Part shown: in pieces, positions 48,773 through 58,808 of the stretch
Layout of the letters: the number at the start of each line of letters is the position of its first letter
How positions within the stretch are numbered: the first letter of the stretch is position 1
NCBI GenBank assembly: GCA_004794655.1
Contig: SMMW01000149.1
Span: forward strand, 868,001-932,000
Source: Marisa cornuarietis
Lineage: Eukaryota > Mollusca > Gastropoda > Architaenioglossa > Ampullariidae
Direction of reading: 5' to 3'
DNA length: 64,000 nucleotides
Translations under genes and position numbers: made by a program
The notes under the pieces: model-generated
The model's database searches: none
The model's input: only the letters and a program-made list of their open reading frames with translations
Told to the model about the DNA's origin: nothing

Positions 48773-50587
48773 ATGTCGACAAAAGCCATGGAGCCCATGG
48801 ATTTTGATGAAGACATTCCTGAGGCCGCAAAAATGGGTCATTCTAGAACATGCAGATTAACCCCTGCAAAATTCATTCCATATTCATCTTCAAGCTTATC
48901 GGCTAATCTGACTCAGCCGTTGGATGCATCTCCTCTATTTGGCTCGCCATGTAGACGTACAATCTCAGCAACTTCCACTTGGCCACGCTGGAACACGTTT
49001 TCCGCCCACAACCCAGCTGTCGATTCTGACTGTGATAGTGCTGGAAGTCTTGACATTAATCCAGCCACGGAGAGAGTTCAGAGAAGGGCAACTCCTGTAG
49101 AGAGTTGGACAAGTGAAACAGGTTATCAGGAAGAAGGAAATGCCTCAATCAATTCGAGTGACAGAAGCGATGTTTCAGACATAGAGGCGAGTCAGTGTTC
49201 TCCTTCTCCATCCTGGGATCGTGTCATTTCTGCATTCAAATCTATAACAATGTTTAAAAGCATATCTGATGCAGACCAGACATCTCATCTGGATGCACAG
49301 CAATATGTAGATGAAAGGAAAGACAAAGGAGATGTTAACACATGGTCTACTGGACCATCTTCATCAGAAACGGTGCGTAGTCGATCTTGGGAGCCAGCCC
49401 TGAGTGTTGCTCGGTCAGTGACAGCATTGAAAAGAAAAAGATCCAGCACAAAATCACCAAAGATGCAGTGTTCAAAAACCTGTGTGAGCCAGGTACCAGG
49501 AACACCAGTAAAGAAGCTATTTTGGGAGGGAGACGGTTACAATGCAGCTGAAAGTACCAAGCATGTCTCCAGGATGGCCAACCAGCCAGGTGAATCATCG
49601 TCATTCTCTACATCACATAGTACCTGTAATCAAAGAAAAACACTTAAAATGTGCTTTAAAGTCTTTTTTGGTTTGATCCTTGGAACTTCAGTCCTTATGG
49701 GTGTTGTATTTCAAATCCATGTTGCTCACAATCGCAAGCACTTTGCTGAGTTTGATGCAGAACTGCTCAGAAATGAAATGGCTTCTAAAGTCTTTGGGCA
49801 GCATATTGCTATTAGTGTTGTACCTTTCTATATTCAAAAGTACCTGCAACTGTCAAATGAAATGAGAGAGAAATGCTCAGTGGAGGATTGTCAGCAGACT
49901 CCTCTTATCTTGTCTTTCCATGGATGGACAGGTGTGGGAAAAAACTTTGTGAGTGACATAATTGCAAAACTGTTTCCTTCAAAAACTGTGACAAAGCTGC
50001 TGGTTCCATACCATTTTCCACATAAAGCCCATGACCACCTTTATGAGATGCAGGTTGAAAACTGGATTCTGTCAAACATCACCAAATATCATATCAATAT
50101 TTTCATCTTTGATGAAATGGATAAGTCTACAAGTGGTGTTGTGAAAGGTCTTCAAAAGGCTATTAGAAAACTTACAAGCTCAAACTCTGCGTATTCTCCA
50201 TCAATCTTTCTCTTGTTGTCCAACACATTAGGGTCAGACATCAATAGGCAGACATTTCAGGCGATGCTAACAGGCAGAGAGAGAGAGAGAATTAGTGCTG
50301 ATGACTTTTCTACACTCTTCAGCGATTGTCCTGATCCCTGGTATAAAAACTTCCTGTCTGCAAACCTAATCTCAGCATCTGTACCATTTTTACCTTTAGA
50401 GAAGCAGCATGTGGTGCAGTGCATACGCCGTGATCTAGTTTCGAAGAAAATGTCCACTCAGCCAGACACGGTTGCTCGTGTTTTGAATGAGCTGACCTTT
50501 GTAACACTAGAGAGTGGTCACCAGTTTTCACAGACTGGGTGCAAAAGAGTTTTTGATAAAGTGAATCTTGTTATGTTTACCACTTAG
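48773..50587 (+). CDS. torsin-family AAA+ ATPase with membrane anchor (torsin-4A-like)
   Basis: A single uninterrupted frame of 604 aa. Residues 1-290 are Ser/Thr-rich and look disordered, with a basic KRKRSSTKSPK block (220-230) that could be a nuclear signal. One membrane segment spans about 293-316. The torsin ATPase module follows (about 325-600): Walker A GWTGVGKN at 384-391 with the torsin-specific Asn after Lys, an HFPH motif (414-417), Walker B IFIFDEMDK (443-451), a LLSN sensor-1 region (481-484), VPFLPLE (537-543) and the GCK sensor-2 motif (589-591). Torsins act in the ER and nuclear-envelope lumen with LAP1/LULL1 cofactors. The anchor and long N-terminus resemble TOR4A more than TOR1A, but the N-terminus is longer than I recall for TOR4A. 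Met1 or Met6 may be the start. Poly(A) signals follow at 50767 and 50838. Confidence 0.88.
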   Translation: MSTKAMEPMDFDEDIPEAAKMGHSRTCRLTPAKFIPYSSSSLSANLTQPLDASPLFGSPCRRTISATSTWPRWNTFSAHNPAVDSDCDSAGSLDINPATERVQRRATPVESWTSETGYQEEGNASINSSDRSDVSDIEASQCSPSPSWDRVISAFKSITMFKSISDADQTSHLDAQQYVDERKDKGDVNTWSTGPSSSETVRSRSWEPALSVARSVTALKRKRSSTKSPKMQCSKTCVSQVPGTPVKKLFWEGDGYNAAESTKHVSRMANQPGESSSFSTSHSTCNQRKTLKMCFKVFFGLILGTSVLMGVVFQIHVAHNRKHFAEFDAELLRNEMASKVFGQHIAISVVPFYIQKYLQLSNEMREKCSVEDCQQTPLILSFHGWTGVGKNFVSDIIAKLFPSKTVTKLLVPYHFPHKAHDHLYEMQVENWILSNITKYHINIFIFDEMDKSTSGVVKGLQKAIRKLTSSNSAYSPSIFLLLSNTLGSDINRQTFQAMLTGRERERISADDFSTLFSDCPDPWYKNFLSANLISASVPFLPLEKQHVVQCIRRDLVSKKMSTQPDTVARVLNELTFVTLESGHQFSQTGCKRVFDKVNLVMFTT

Positions 50588-50766
50588 AATAGGTACATGA
50601 AAGGTATATACGATACCCGTCTTTCATTTTTTCTGTCTTTGTTGAAAGAAACATTAAAAAGAATTATTATGATTATAATACTGTTGGCATCATGATTTTT
50701 TTCATTTAAAGAGCCTTTAAAATTACAACATTGTTAATCTAAGTGCAAACCGATGGCCATATGTAC

Positions 50767-50843
50767 AATAAAGTATAATTTGTATCCTTTTGTCCCCCAA
50801 TTTGAATCGGAACTTCTATTTTGGCTGATAATTGTCAAATAAA
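50767..50843 (+). terminator. two poly(A) signals for the torsin gene
   Basis: AATAAA at 50767-50772 and again at 50838-50843, 180 and 250 bases beyond the stop; the second is followed by a GT-rich segment (tgtgatggtgttgtcc). Confidence 0.6.
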
Positions 50844-50966
50844 GTTGTTATACAGCTCTTTTGTGATGGTGTTGTCCATTTAAAAAAGACCTGATTATAT
50901 AAGAATCACCATTGTTTGTGAAGAATACTTTAAGACCATGTTCATATATATTTTGTATATTTAAAA

Positions 50967-50972
50967 TTTATT
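50967..50972 (-). terminator. poly(A) signal for COQ4
   Basis: Minus-strand AATAAA (plus-strand tttatt), about 420 bases beyond the COQ4 stop. Torsin and COQ4 transcripts therefore converge with only about 125 bases between their signals. Confidence 0.45.
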
Positions 50973-51391
50973 TTCAAATACATGTACAAAATTTGCAGTT
51001 GCATTGTTCATCATCACATAAATTTATGTAGGTCAGGCAAAAAGCTTGAGCAAATGGCATCCCAACACATTAGGTCAAAGCACCTTTTTTGTCCCCTAAA
51101 TACATACTTTCTAAAATATAAACACACACTTTTACACAACAAATGACAGACCATCACAGTTTTGAACAAAAAAACATTTTTGCAATAAAAAGCATATGAA
51201 AATGCATGTAAATAGTAATTTACAGACTGCACATGGCTGAACTTTATAGACAAGATCCTATGGGAACACCTCAACAGCATAAGACAACAATGTTGTGCCT
51301 GTCGGACTTGACGTTGCATTATTTGCCTGCAGCCAGTCACTATAAAAATCACATCAGTGCTAAAACATTGCATCAACAAATTTAAAAAAAT

Positions 51392-54300
51392 TCATGGCGT
51401 TACAATCTTTTTGCCAGTGCGCTTGAGAGGAACTGGTGCAGGCTCTACGTTCAGATCCTTGCGCAGGTCACTCATTTCTTGTTCCCAGTGTTTTTCAAAG
51501 TAGACATTCATCAGGAACTTTGCATTCTTTGCACATCGTATGCTCCATGAAAGATAGGTATTCAGGTACTTTTGCTGATGTCTAGAAATAAAATAGCATA
51601 TTTGGAACAGTTTTAGATCAATGAACACTTAAGACATTATAGATCAGAAGTTGCTATTAATTCTAGGACTGTCAAACAACTTATGAACAGATTTTCACTA
51701 AAATAGAACTCAGCCATTGTTGGTCCCAAGCCTGGATGAGAAAGATGAGGGTTGGGCGTAGGGCTAGCAACCCTATCCCATAAAAACTTTTATGCTACAG
51801 AAATGACAGTTAGAGAAATAACTTTGTCTAGTAGAAGGAGTGAAGCAGACCAGGCAACTTGCCCGATGACGGCAAGTGATCAAAGACAAAAGGAAGTCTC
51901 TGGCCCAACAGCCAAAATATCACATGCAAGTTGGTTGCTGGAATGTAGGGACTTTATTCCAGACAGGAGGGCTATCACAAACAGTTAAATGAACAGCTAC
52001 AACCTCACAATGCTTGCAGTGGCAGAGGCCAAATGGACAGGTACGGAAAAACAGGTACTTACCTCTGGGGAAACCATTATCTGGTCTAGCAGGCAAGACC
52101 ACCACCATGAATGAGTCGCCCTTATCATCAGCAGGAAACAGGCAAATGCCATCTTACAGTGGAAGCCCATAAATGAACCCCTACTCTACATGAGGTTAAA
52201 CTCAAGTTCACAAAACTATCTATTGTAGTAGCCTATGCCCCCGTTGACAATGCTGACGAAGAGGAAAAAGACAAATTTTATAGCGCACTTCAAGCGGTTT
52301 TAGATGACATCCCCAAGCATGATGTGATGCTCCTCATGGGCGATTTTAATGCAAGAGCAGGCAACAAAAACGAGAACAGAGAAAGAGTCATGGGGCGGCA
52401 TGGAACTGAAGAACCTACTGACAATGGTGAGAAACTCATTAGTCTGTGTGAAGAGAACGATCTTATTATTGATGGTACTCTGTTTGCGCACCAAACAATC
52501 CACAAACTAACCTGGACATCACCTGATGAAAGGACAGAAAGCCAGATAGATCACATCATCATCAACAGCAAATGGAGGCACTCCCTGCAAGACGTGTAAG
52601 TCAAGCAAGAGCAGACATTGGCAGTGACAACCACCTATTCCAAAGCTGAAACTGAAGTTGAGAAAAGCAAAGATTGGACAGAAAGGAAACCAGCATTTGG
52701 ACATGGCCAAACTCAGAGACCCAGCAATCAAAAAGACCTTCGGCATTGCACTGAAAATCAACTTCAGCATCCTCCGAGATGAAGCAGCAATAACGATCGA
52801 TACCTTTAACAAAGCCACAGTAAAAGCAGCAAAAGAACCCATTGGCTACAGGACAAGCCCCAATAATCTAAGGATATCTGTGCACACATGGAACTTGATA
52901 AAGGAAAGGAAAGAGATGAAGAGGAAGCTCCTGAACACGGTCCCCCAGGCTGAAAGAGAAGACTGCAGCCCAATACAAGGAGCTAGACAAACAGTCCTCA
53001 AGGAGAGACAGGCGACAGTATATAGAGAAGCTTGCAGCTGATGCCAAGGCAGCAGCCGAACGGAAAGGCGACCTATCAGATCATAAGGAAGCTACGAGGT
53101 GACTGAAGGCACCGCCAGGACCTCCCTGTTGAAAGAGCAGAAGGCACACCCATCACTGAAGAGCAAGCCAAACTGAAGAGATGGGGGGGGAACATTTTCA
53201 ACAGATTCTTAACCAGTCAGACCCGTCAGTGCTACCTGAAATCACCGAAGCAGAAGAAGACCTAGATATCAAACCTGGCCCCTCTGCACTACAAGAAATT
53301 GAGGAAGCCATTCACAAAATGAAGAACAGCAAGGCGCCAGGAGGGGATGGTGTATGTGCTGAAATGCTGAAAGCAGAAGAGGAAGAGACACCATGTATCC
53401 TACAAACAATCCTCCAGGAGATATGGGACAGTGAAGAAATCCCTGCCGATTGGAAAAAAAGTCAGTGTTATAGTCAAGATACCAAAGAAAGGAGATCTTG
53501 GTGACTGTAATAACTGGAGAGGCATCACATTGCTATCCCTCACCAGAAAAATTGTAGCCGTATAATCCTCCAGCGCATTACAACAACAGTAGACTCCATA
53601 GTCTGACAAGAACAAGCCAGCTTCCAGAAAGGACGATCAACCATATCTATGTGCTGCGACAGATCCTGGAACAATCGCAGGAGTGGAACAGTCCCCTGTA
53701 TATGGCCTTTATTGACTTTAAGAAGGCATTTGACAGCCTACATCATGCCTCTCTATGGAAAATTCTACGTCACTATGGCATCCCAAAGAAACTGGTCAAC
53801 ACCATAAAGTCCTTATACAAACATTTTGAATGGCAGGTCATCCTTAACAACCAGCTGACTGAACCTTTTAGAGTGGACACAGGCATCAAGCAGGGGTGCA
53901 TCCTGTCACCAATACTGTTCACACTGGCCATTGATTGGCTCATGCGTTGTGTCACTCAGGGAAGTCAACAGGCCCTAAAATGGACTCTAACCACAGTCTT
54001 GGAGGGTCTGGACTATGCTGATGACCTAGGACTGCTATCCCATAGGCACCAAAACCTTCAAGATAAGACTGAAAGCCTTAGTAAGACTGCCAGCATGATA
54101 GGACTCAGAGTCAACACTCGAAAAACACAAGTCCTAAGGAGTAACATGACAATAACCCTCTCACAATCAGCGGGAGTCCACTAGTTCAGTGGTTCTCAAA
54201 GTGTGGTCCGCGGACCACTAGTGGTCCGCCGCGGGCACAAGTCAGATGGTCCGCGGCTGACAGTCGTCATATGTCAGCAAAGTGATGTTTAAATCGCCAG

Positions 54301-57300
54301 ATAGGCTTGTAGAAAACTTCAGTTTGTGTGAGACCCCTAACCGTCCGCTGGTCAAGTTACCACCGCAGCTGATAATGGCCTGAATGGATGGTCAAGGCGG
54401 GCGGCTATGAATCTTGACCAGTGACGCGTGACATGCCTACCTGAACGCGGCTCGGTTTAAGATTTTTAGTACTGTATGTGCCAGCTTCCCTGATTCGGTC
54501 AAACATGAAAGGGGACCAGGCAGGCAAAGACAACTCCGAATCAGTAAGAAAGGATGATCACTTTCCGAATCTCCGTGCTGGCGAGAAGACGTGTTTCCAA
54601 GTTTTCTTTCTCAGTATTTTCAAGGGTTATTATGGATCACTGGCTTAAATCAGGGACCTTAAAACGTAGATCCCATGATGCTGGTGACTGTGAAAGTGCA
54701 AACAAGATGCAGAAGGGAGGAAAAGATGCAACTGAGGTCATTTGTGATCCAAATCAACCGGCTGTTCTTCTGACACGCTTACCAGCCGCAAAGCAGAAGC
54801 AGTTTCCCAGGAAGTGGAAGAGACACCTGACGAGATATTTTCATCTTCTGCTCAAGATAATAGCAACAAAGAGACACTTCAAACAAGCTGTGAAGAACAG
54901 TAGTGGTACACACAATATGTGGCATCATTCCAGCCTAGAAAACAACCAAAACAAGTTAAAAGAGCACTGATTATTTGAGCATGGGAGTTTTTGGGAGGGT
55001 GATAATGTGTTTTATGCTGTGAAATTTTTATTTTGCATAGTTATACTTAACAGTCTGAAGCTGACTTACTTTGGTCCCAGGCGTAATGGTCCAAACAGTG
55101 CTGCTAGTGTGCAGAGAGGTAGTCCAGTCTGAATGGCCTCCACCCATTTAACAGTTACCTCTCCAAGCATGTTTGGTGGCATACCGAGCAGAGTGTGGAC
55201 CAAGTCGTGTATCTGTCTGTAACGAAGCATCACGTACACAAGATCTGGGTCGTCCACAAAATGTATGGGAAGCCGTGCATCAGGGGAGAATCCCTGCAAA
55301 AATATGTGTATATATACACACATACACATTTATTTACAGATGAAACTGTTAGCCCCTATGTCCTTGTAATGAAATGCTCTGCACAAATTGTAGATGCCTA
55401 GTTAAACTCCATGAAGATTTTATATCATATTTTGATTTTAGGTATATAATAATATTCAATTTTCTTTTCTTACTTTGCATTATTTGTTGTGACCATTACC
55501 CTGATTCTTATCTTGAAAAGTGAGCTGATGACCTTTTGAGTATGCTAGCATAATGGACATTTTCATTGTTTGTATTACACTCTTAAATCAAGATATATCA
55601 AACATGTTGACCTTAAATTATTATTATTATTGAAATATACTTTGTCTACAAACACAACCCACATAGTTATCTAAAAAGTGCCAGTACTCTTTGCCAAATG
55701 TGCCTTCTGGAAGACTTCCCAGGTAATCTATATTTATTGTCTCAGTATTTATAACTGGTTGTTCCCTGGAAATAAAAAAATCATGGAATTAGAAATCCTA
55801 GTCTGAACAACAAATTTCTTAAAATAAAAATCAGCAGAAACTGAATTTTTGAAATTATAACACCTTTTAAAAAACTAAAATGAAAGATTAAATCATTAAA
55901 CCATAGATGAAAACTTGTCACGTTTCTCAACTGGTGGTATGAGTACTTCTAGGGGTACGGCAAAGGTTATGCAGGGGTATGCAGTAACATAAATAATTAT
56001 TGTTTCAATGTGTTAGTAGTAATTTAGTTTAAAACAACCAAAGAGTTTGAAGATGGTCGCCAGTTTGCTGTCATTGGGGGACGCATTTCAAAGAAAGATT
56101 CATTTCGAGGGCGAATTGAGGACATCCGCATCAACACCGTTTTCAGCAACACATTCGGCATGATCAAAGAGACTCTGACAATAGGTCAGCAGCCTCTCCA
56201 TTTCTTCTACAGTTGGTCGATCTCAGACTTCACACTTTGGGCTTCCAGATCTAGCTTCGCCAACTCCTCTCTTAAGCTCTCATCGGACAGAACTTTGAAA
56301 GCAAGAATGGACAGCAATGTGGGAGATTTCTGGCACAGTGTGCGTAATGAATACGAAGAATTGAGTAATACATTGTTATCTTTTCCATCAATGTATTTAT
56401 GCGAAAGTGCTTTCTCAGCTTTGACTGCAATAAAAACTAAAGAATGAAACCGACTTCAGCCTGAATGTGATGGTATACTAGCCATCTGCAGCATCCATCA
56501 TCACATCAATCTTTGATGACATAGAAACAAGCCCAAGTATCGCATTAGAAAGGTAAGCACATGCCATTATGAAAATAAGTACTTTTATGTGCGAACTTAC
56601 ATACGAGGGGTACCCACAGCCATACTTTCACTCTCTGAGGGTACAGTCATGAAAAAGGTTGAGAATCTCTTATAGAAAATAGGCTGTGGTTATTTTATCT
56701 TCATTTGACATTTTTCGCACATTGCTGGAATTATATTTTAAAGCAAACATATCTTACTTGATATGTGCTCAGACTATTAAACAATGAAATGCAGCTGACT
56801 TATTGTTCCCCCCAAACTTCTCACAACTAACAGGTTATCAGAAAACATAACATACTCAAGAATTTGCCTTCCAACAGAATCTATGAGCATTTTGGATCGA
56901 ATGTTTTTCAAAGCGTAGTAACCTGTTGATTCTCCAAGAGCACAAATCATGTCTGAAACATAAAAATAAAAATTTAAATCATATTTGCAAGTTAGCCAAA
57001 ACCACATATACCCTTATTTTGAAAAAATTTAAATGCACATAAGAAAGTCCTAAATTATTCAAAGTTTTAAAAAACAAGTTAAAATTCAGTCTTGTATTCA
57101 TTTTTCCTCCATATTAATGCCTCATTATCCAGAATCCTAGGAGTGGATTATGCCAGATCTACCACATTTTTTAGGTCAGTTTGTAGTTTAACCTACTTTG
57201 CGCTGTGCTGATCATCACATGGTTTCCAGAATAAAAATTTATTAAAGAAACTTTTATAATAATAATAATAATAAAAATGTGATTTATAGTGCAAAATCAC

Positions 57301-58711
57301 ACCTGCGAAGGAGCATGTTTTCAGCACTTAACACAAGTAGGAGACAGGAACAGAGTGTGAAGAATGGAAGGAGAAACAACTACTCAGACAAATAATAAAA
57401 AGCAAACAGAGGACACAAAGAGGAATCAGGGAACAATCAGTATTGATGAAGAGTGTCATAAATCTGCAGAGAAAGATGATCAGGTGGACGACTATAATTA
57501 CAACTATTAACAATTATTAAGACATCACAATAATACTTCTAAGAAAAAATTATATATTCTTTTGGGAAGGATTTATGGTCAATAAATGAGGAACAAGTCA
57601 ACAAAAGATGTTCAACTGTGTGTTACACATCTTTTCCTTCTGTCATTTTCTATAATAGTATTCATCGTGGTTTCAATGAACCTTGGGACTAAAAGAAAAA
57701 AAAATCTGATAAGAAAGAGAATTCCTAAGAATAACTGATGTGTTTATAAATTATCAACCCTGAACTTCATGGAGTATATGGCACCCATGTTTTCGATATT
57801 CGGTGCTGCTCAGGAACTTACTATTCTACAAAGTAGATATGACCTTGTCTGAAAGCATCACTCACCATCTCTGGCTGGGTTGTAAAGACACATGGCAGCT
57901 GATCCAAGTGCTAGAAGTACTCGTTGAAATGGTGTGGTGGGTATGTGCCCGGTGTATAGTTCATCGTAGCCTAGCTGCTTTTTATAATCTTGAGTTTCCT
58001 TTCCTTCGTCTAGGTTTTCTGCAAAATTAGAGATAAAATTATTTTGCAAACCATTATTGGACTTAATCAAAGTAATAATTTATTCATATCCACACACCAT
58101 GTGAAGATTTCCAAAGCAAAGCAATAACTAATGCTGTCATCTTAACAGGCAACATTACAATTCAGGGGTCAGTTGCACAACACATTTCTAATTTTAAACA
58201 CTTTTAGGCTTTAACTCTATTTAGATAATTAATTTAAAGTGCACACCACAATTGTAGAATTGTTAAAACTAAATTTGCTGTAAGTAAGATAAAGTTGTTT
58301 AAGTCTGACTGTCCGTCCTGTCAGTAGCATTTTTTGTATGTTTTTCTGCAATGCATCAAAATGGCTAAAAAGAGATTTTGCTTCTTTAGAACAGTTTTAA
58401 GGTTTAGAAACGTGTTGTGCAACTGGCCCCAGATTGCTAGTATTTACAGCACCAGTTGTTCAAAAGAAAGTAACACTTTTAGAGCTTTGCGAGCAGACGA
58501 CTTTTCGCATCAAGGGAGGTAGCGATTTTTCAAGACTAAACTAAATAATCTGTTAATAAATAAGACCTTGGTTACCTTCGTTTACAGAAGATACGTATCT
58601 GTGAGAAATAAAACACGGAAGTTTTCTTCTGATGCTTTCAATTTTTCTTAAATGCGTTAAGTTTGCATTTATAGCTCCGCGGGTGATACAGCACCGAATT
58701 GTCACCGCCAT
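51392..58711 (-). CDS. COQ4: COQ4, mitochondrial coenzyme Q biosynthesis protein
   Basis: Exons on the complement are 58576..58711, 57866..58018, 56856..56952, 55663..55765, 55070..55293 and 51392..51581. All phases join to 300 aa. COQ4 works on the matrix side of the inner mitochondrial membrane in the complex that makes ubiquinone. Residues 1-45 are basic and lack acids at first ([12 protein letters not shown]), as expected of a targeting peptide. Family landmarks are [62 protein letters not shown]-like HFVDD, and the metal-binding HDLVH...E motif (His192, Asp193, His196, Glu208) followed by [10 protein letters not shown] and LFGPLRLG. The C-terminal exon aligns with the vertebrate end (VYFEKHWEQ). 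The donor of exon 4 (TAT|gtgggt) is weak. Introns 3 and 5 hold hAT and LINE insertions. Divergent from DNLZ. Confidence 0.95.
51722..54185 (+). mobile_element. decayed APE-type LINE, 5' end present, 3' end missing
   Basis: Begins with gggttgggcgtagggctagc, a 5' region common to one group of invertebrate LINEs. Frames then show an AP-endonuclease ([33 protein letters not shown] at about 52339; QIDHIIIN at about 52540) and a reverse transcriptase (KAPGGDG at about 53334; [10 protein letters not shown] at about 53709; [13 protein letters not shown] at about 53883; [12 protein letters not shown] at about 54010). At least four frameshifts or stops break it up. Similar enzymes are known in the RTE/SR2-like group; the clade is not proven. 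It lies antisense in COQ4 intron 5 and stops abruptly where hAT-type sequence begins. Confidence 0.88.
54186..54975 (+). mobile_element. hAT DNA transposon fragment 1 (left end and N-terminus)
   Basis: The end reads cagtggttctcaaagtgtgg, a typical hAT terminal repeat, with gtggtccgcggaccac palindrome and a second tagtggtccgccgcgg. At about 54630 a frame gives [16 protein letters not shown], the start common to ZBED-like hAT transposases. No catalytic domain remains. Confidence 0.75.
55294..55662 (-). other. COQ4 intron 4
   Basis: Weak donor TAT|gtgggt and acceptor tttttgcag. AT-rich; a short (CA)n-like stretch is at about 55310-55325. No inserted element recognised. Confidence 0.8.
55915..56680 (+). 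mobile_element. hAT DNA transposon fragment 2 (ends and dimerisation domain)
   Basis: Left end cgtttctcaactggtggtat with tctaggggtacgg; right end gggtacagtcatgaaaaagg and ttgagaatctc. The inverted ends share ttctcaac. A frame at 56160-56447 encodes the hAT C-terminal dimerisation domain ([31 protein letters not shown], then NRLQPE after a stop). The main catalytic part is deleted. It sits in COQ4 intron 3 (55766-56855). Confidence 0.85.
56953..57865 (-). other. COQ4 intron 2
   Basis: Donor GATG|gtgagt, acceptor tgtttcag. Contains a minus-strand LINE/SINE 3' tail at 57255-57350; otherwise AT-rich. Confidence 0.8.
57255..57350 (-). repeat. LINE/SINE 3' tail repeat with (TTA)n
   Basis: On the minus strand: gtgctgaaaacatgctccttc, then gcactataaatcacattttt, then (ATT)n. 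Related to the tail at 6084-6165 (-). Confidence 0.6.
58019..58575 (-). other. COQ4 intron 1
   Basis: Donor GAAG|gtaacc, acceptor taattttgcag. Phase 1. No repeats or other features seen. Confidence 0.85.
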
Positions 58712-58808
58712 CTTTGTTTGCCCTCTAAAAATAAACTTTCACCGGAACACGTCGTGGGCAGGAGAGGTTCGCGTATGTAGGAACATCGAAGAAAGAAGCG
58801 TGTTCGAC
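58712..58808. promoter_or_regulatory. bidirectional promoter between COQ4 and DNLZ
   Basis: Only 97 bases separate the COQ4 start codon (58711, minus) from the preferred DNLZ start codon (58809, plus). Both transcripts must start here or overlap. Contains a ctaaaaataaa segment and cacgtcgtggg; neither is a proven element. Confidence 0.65.
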
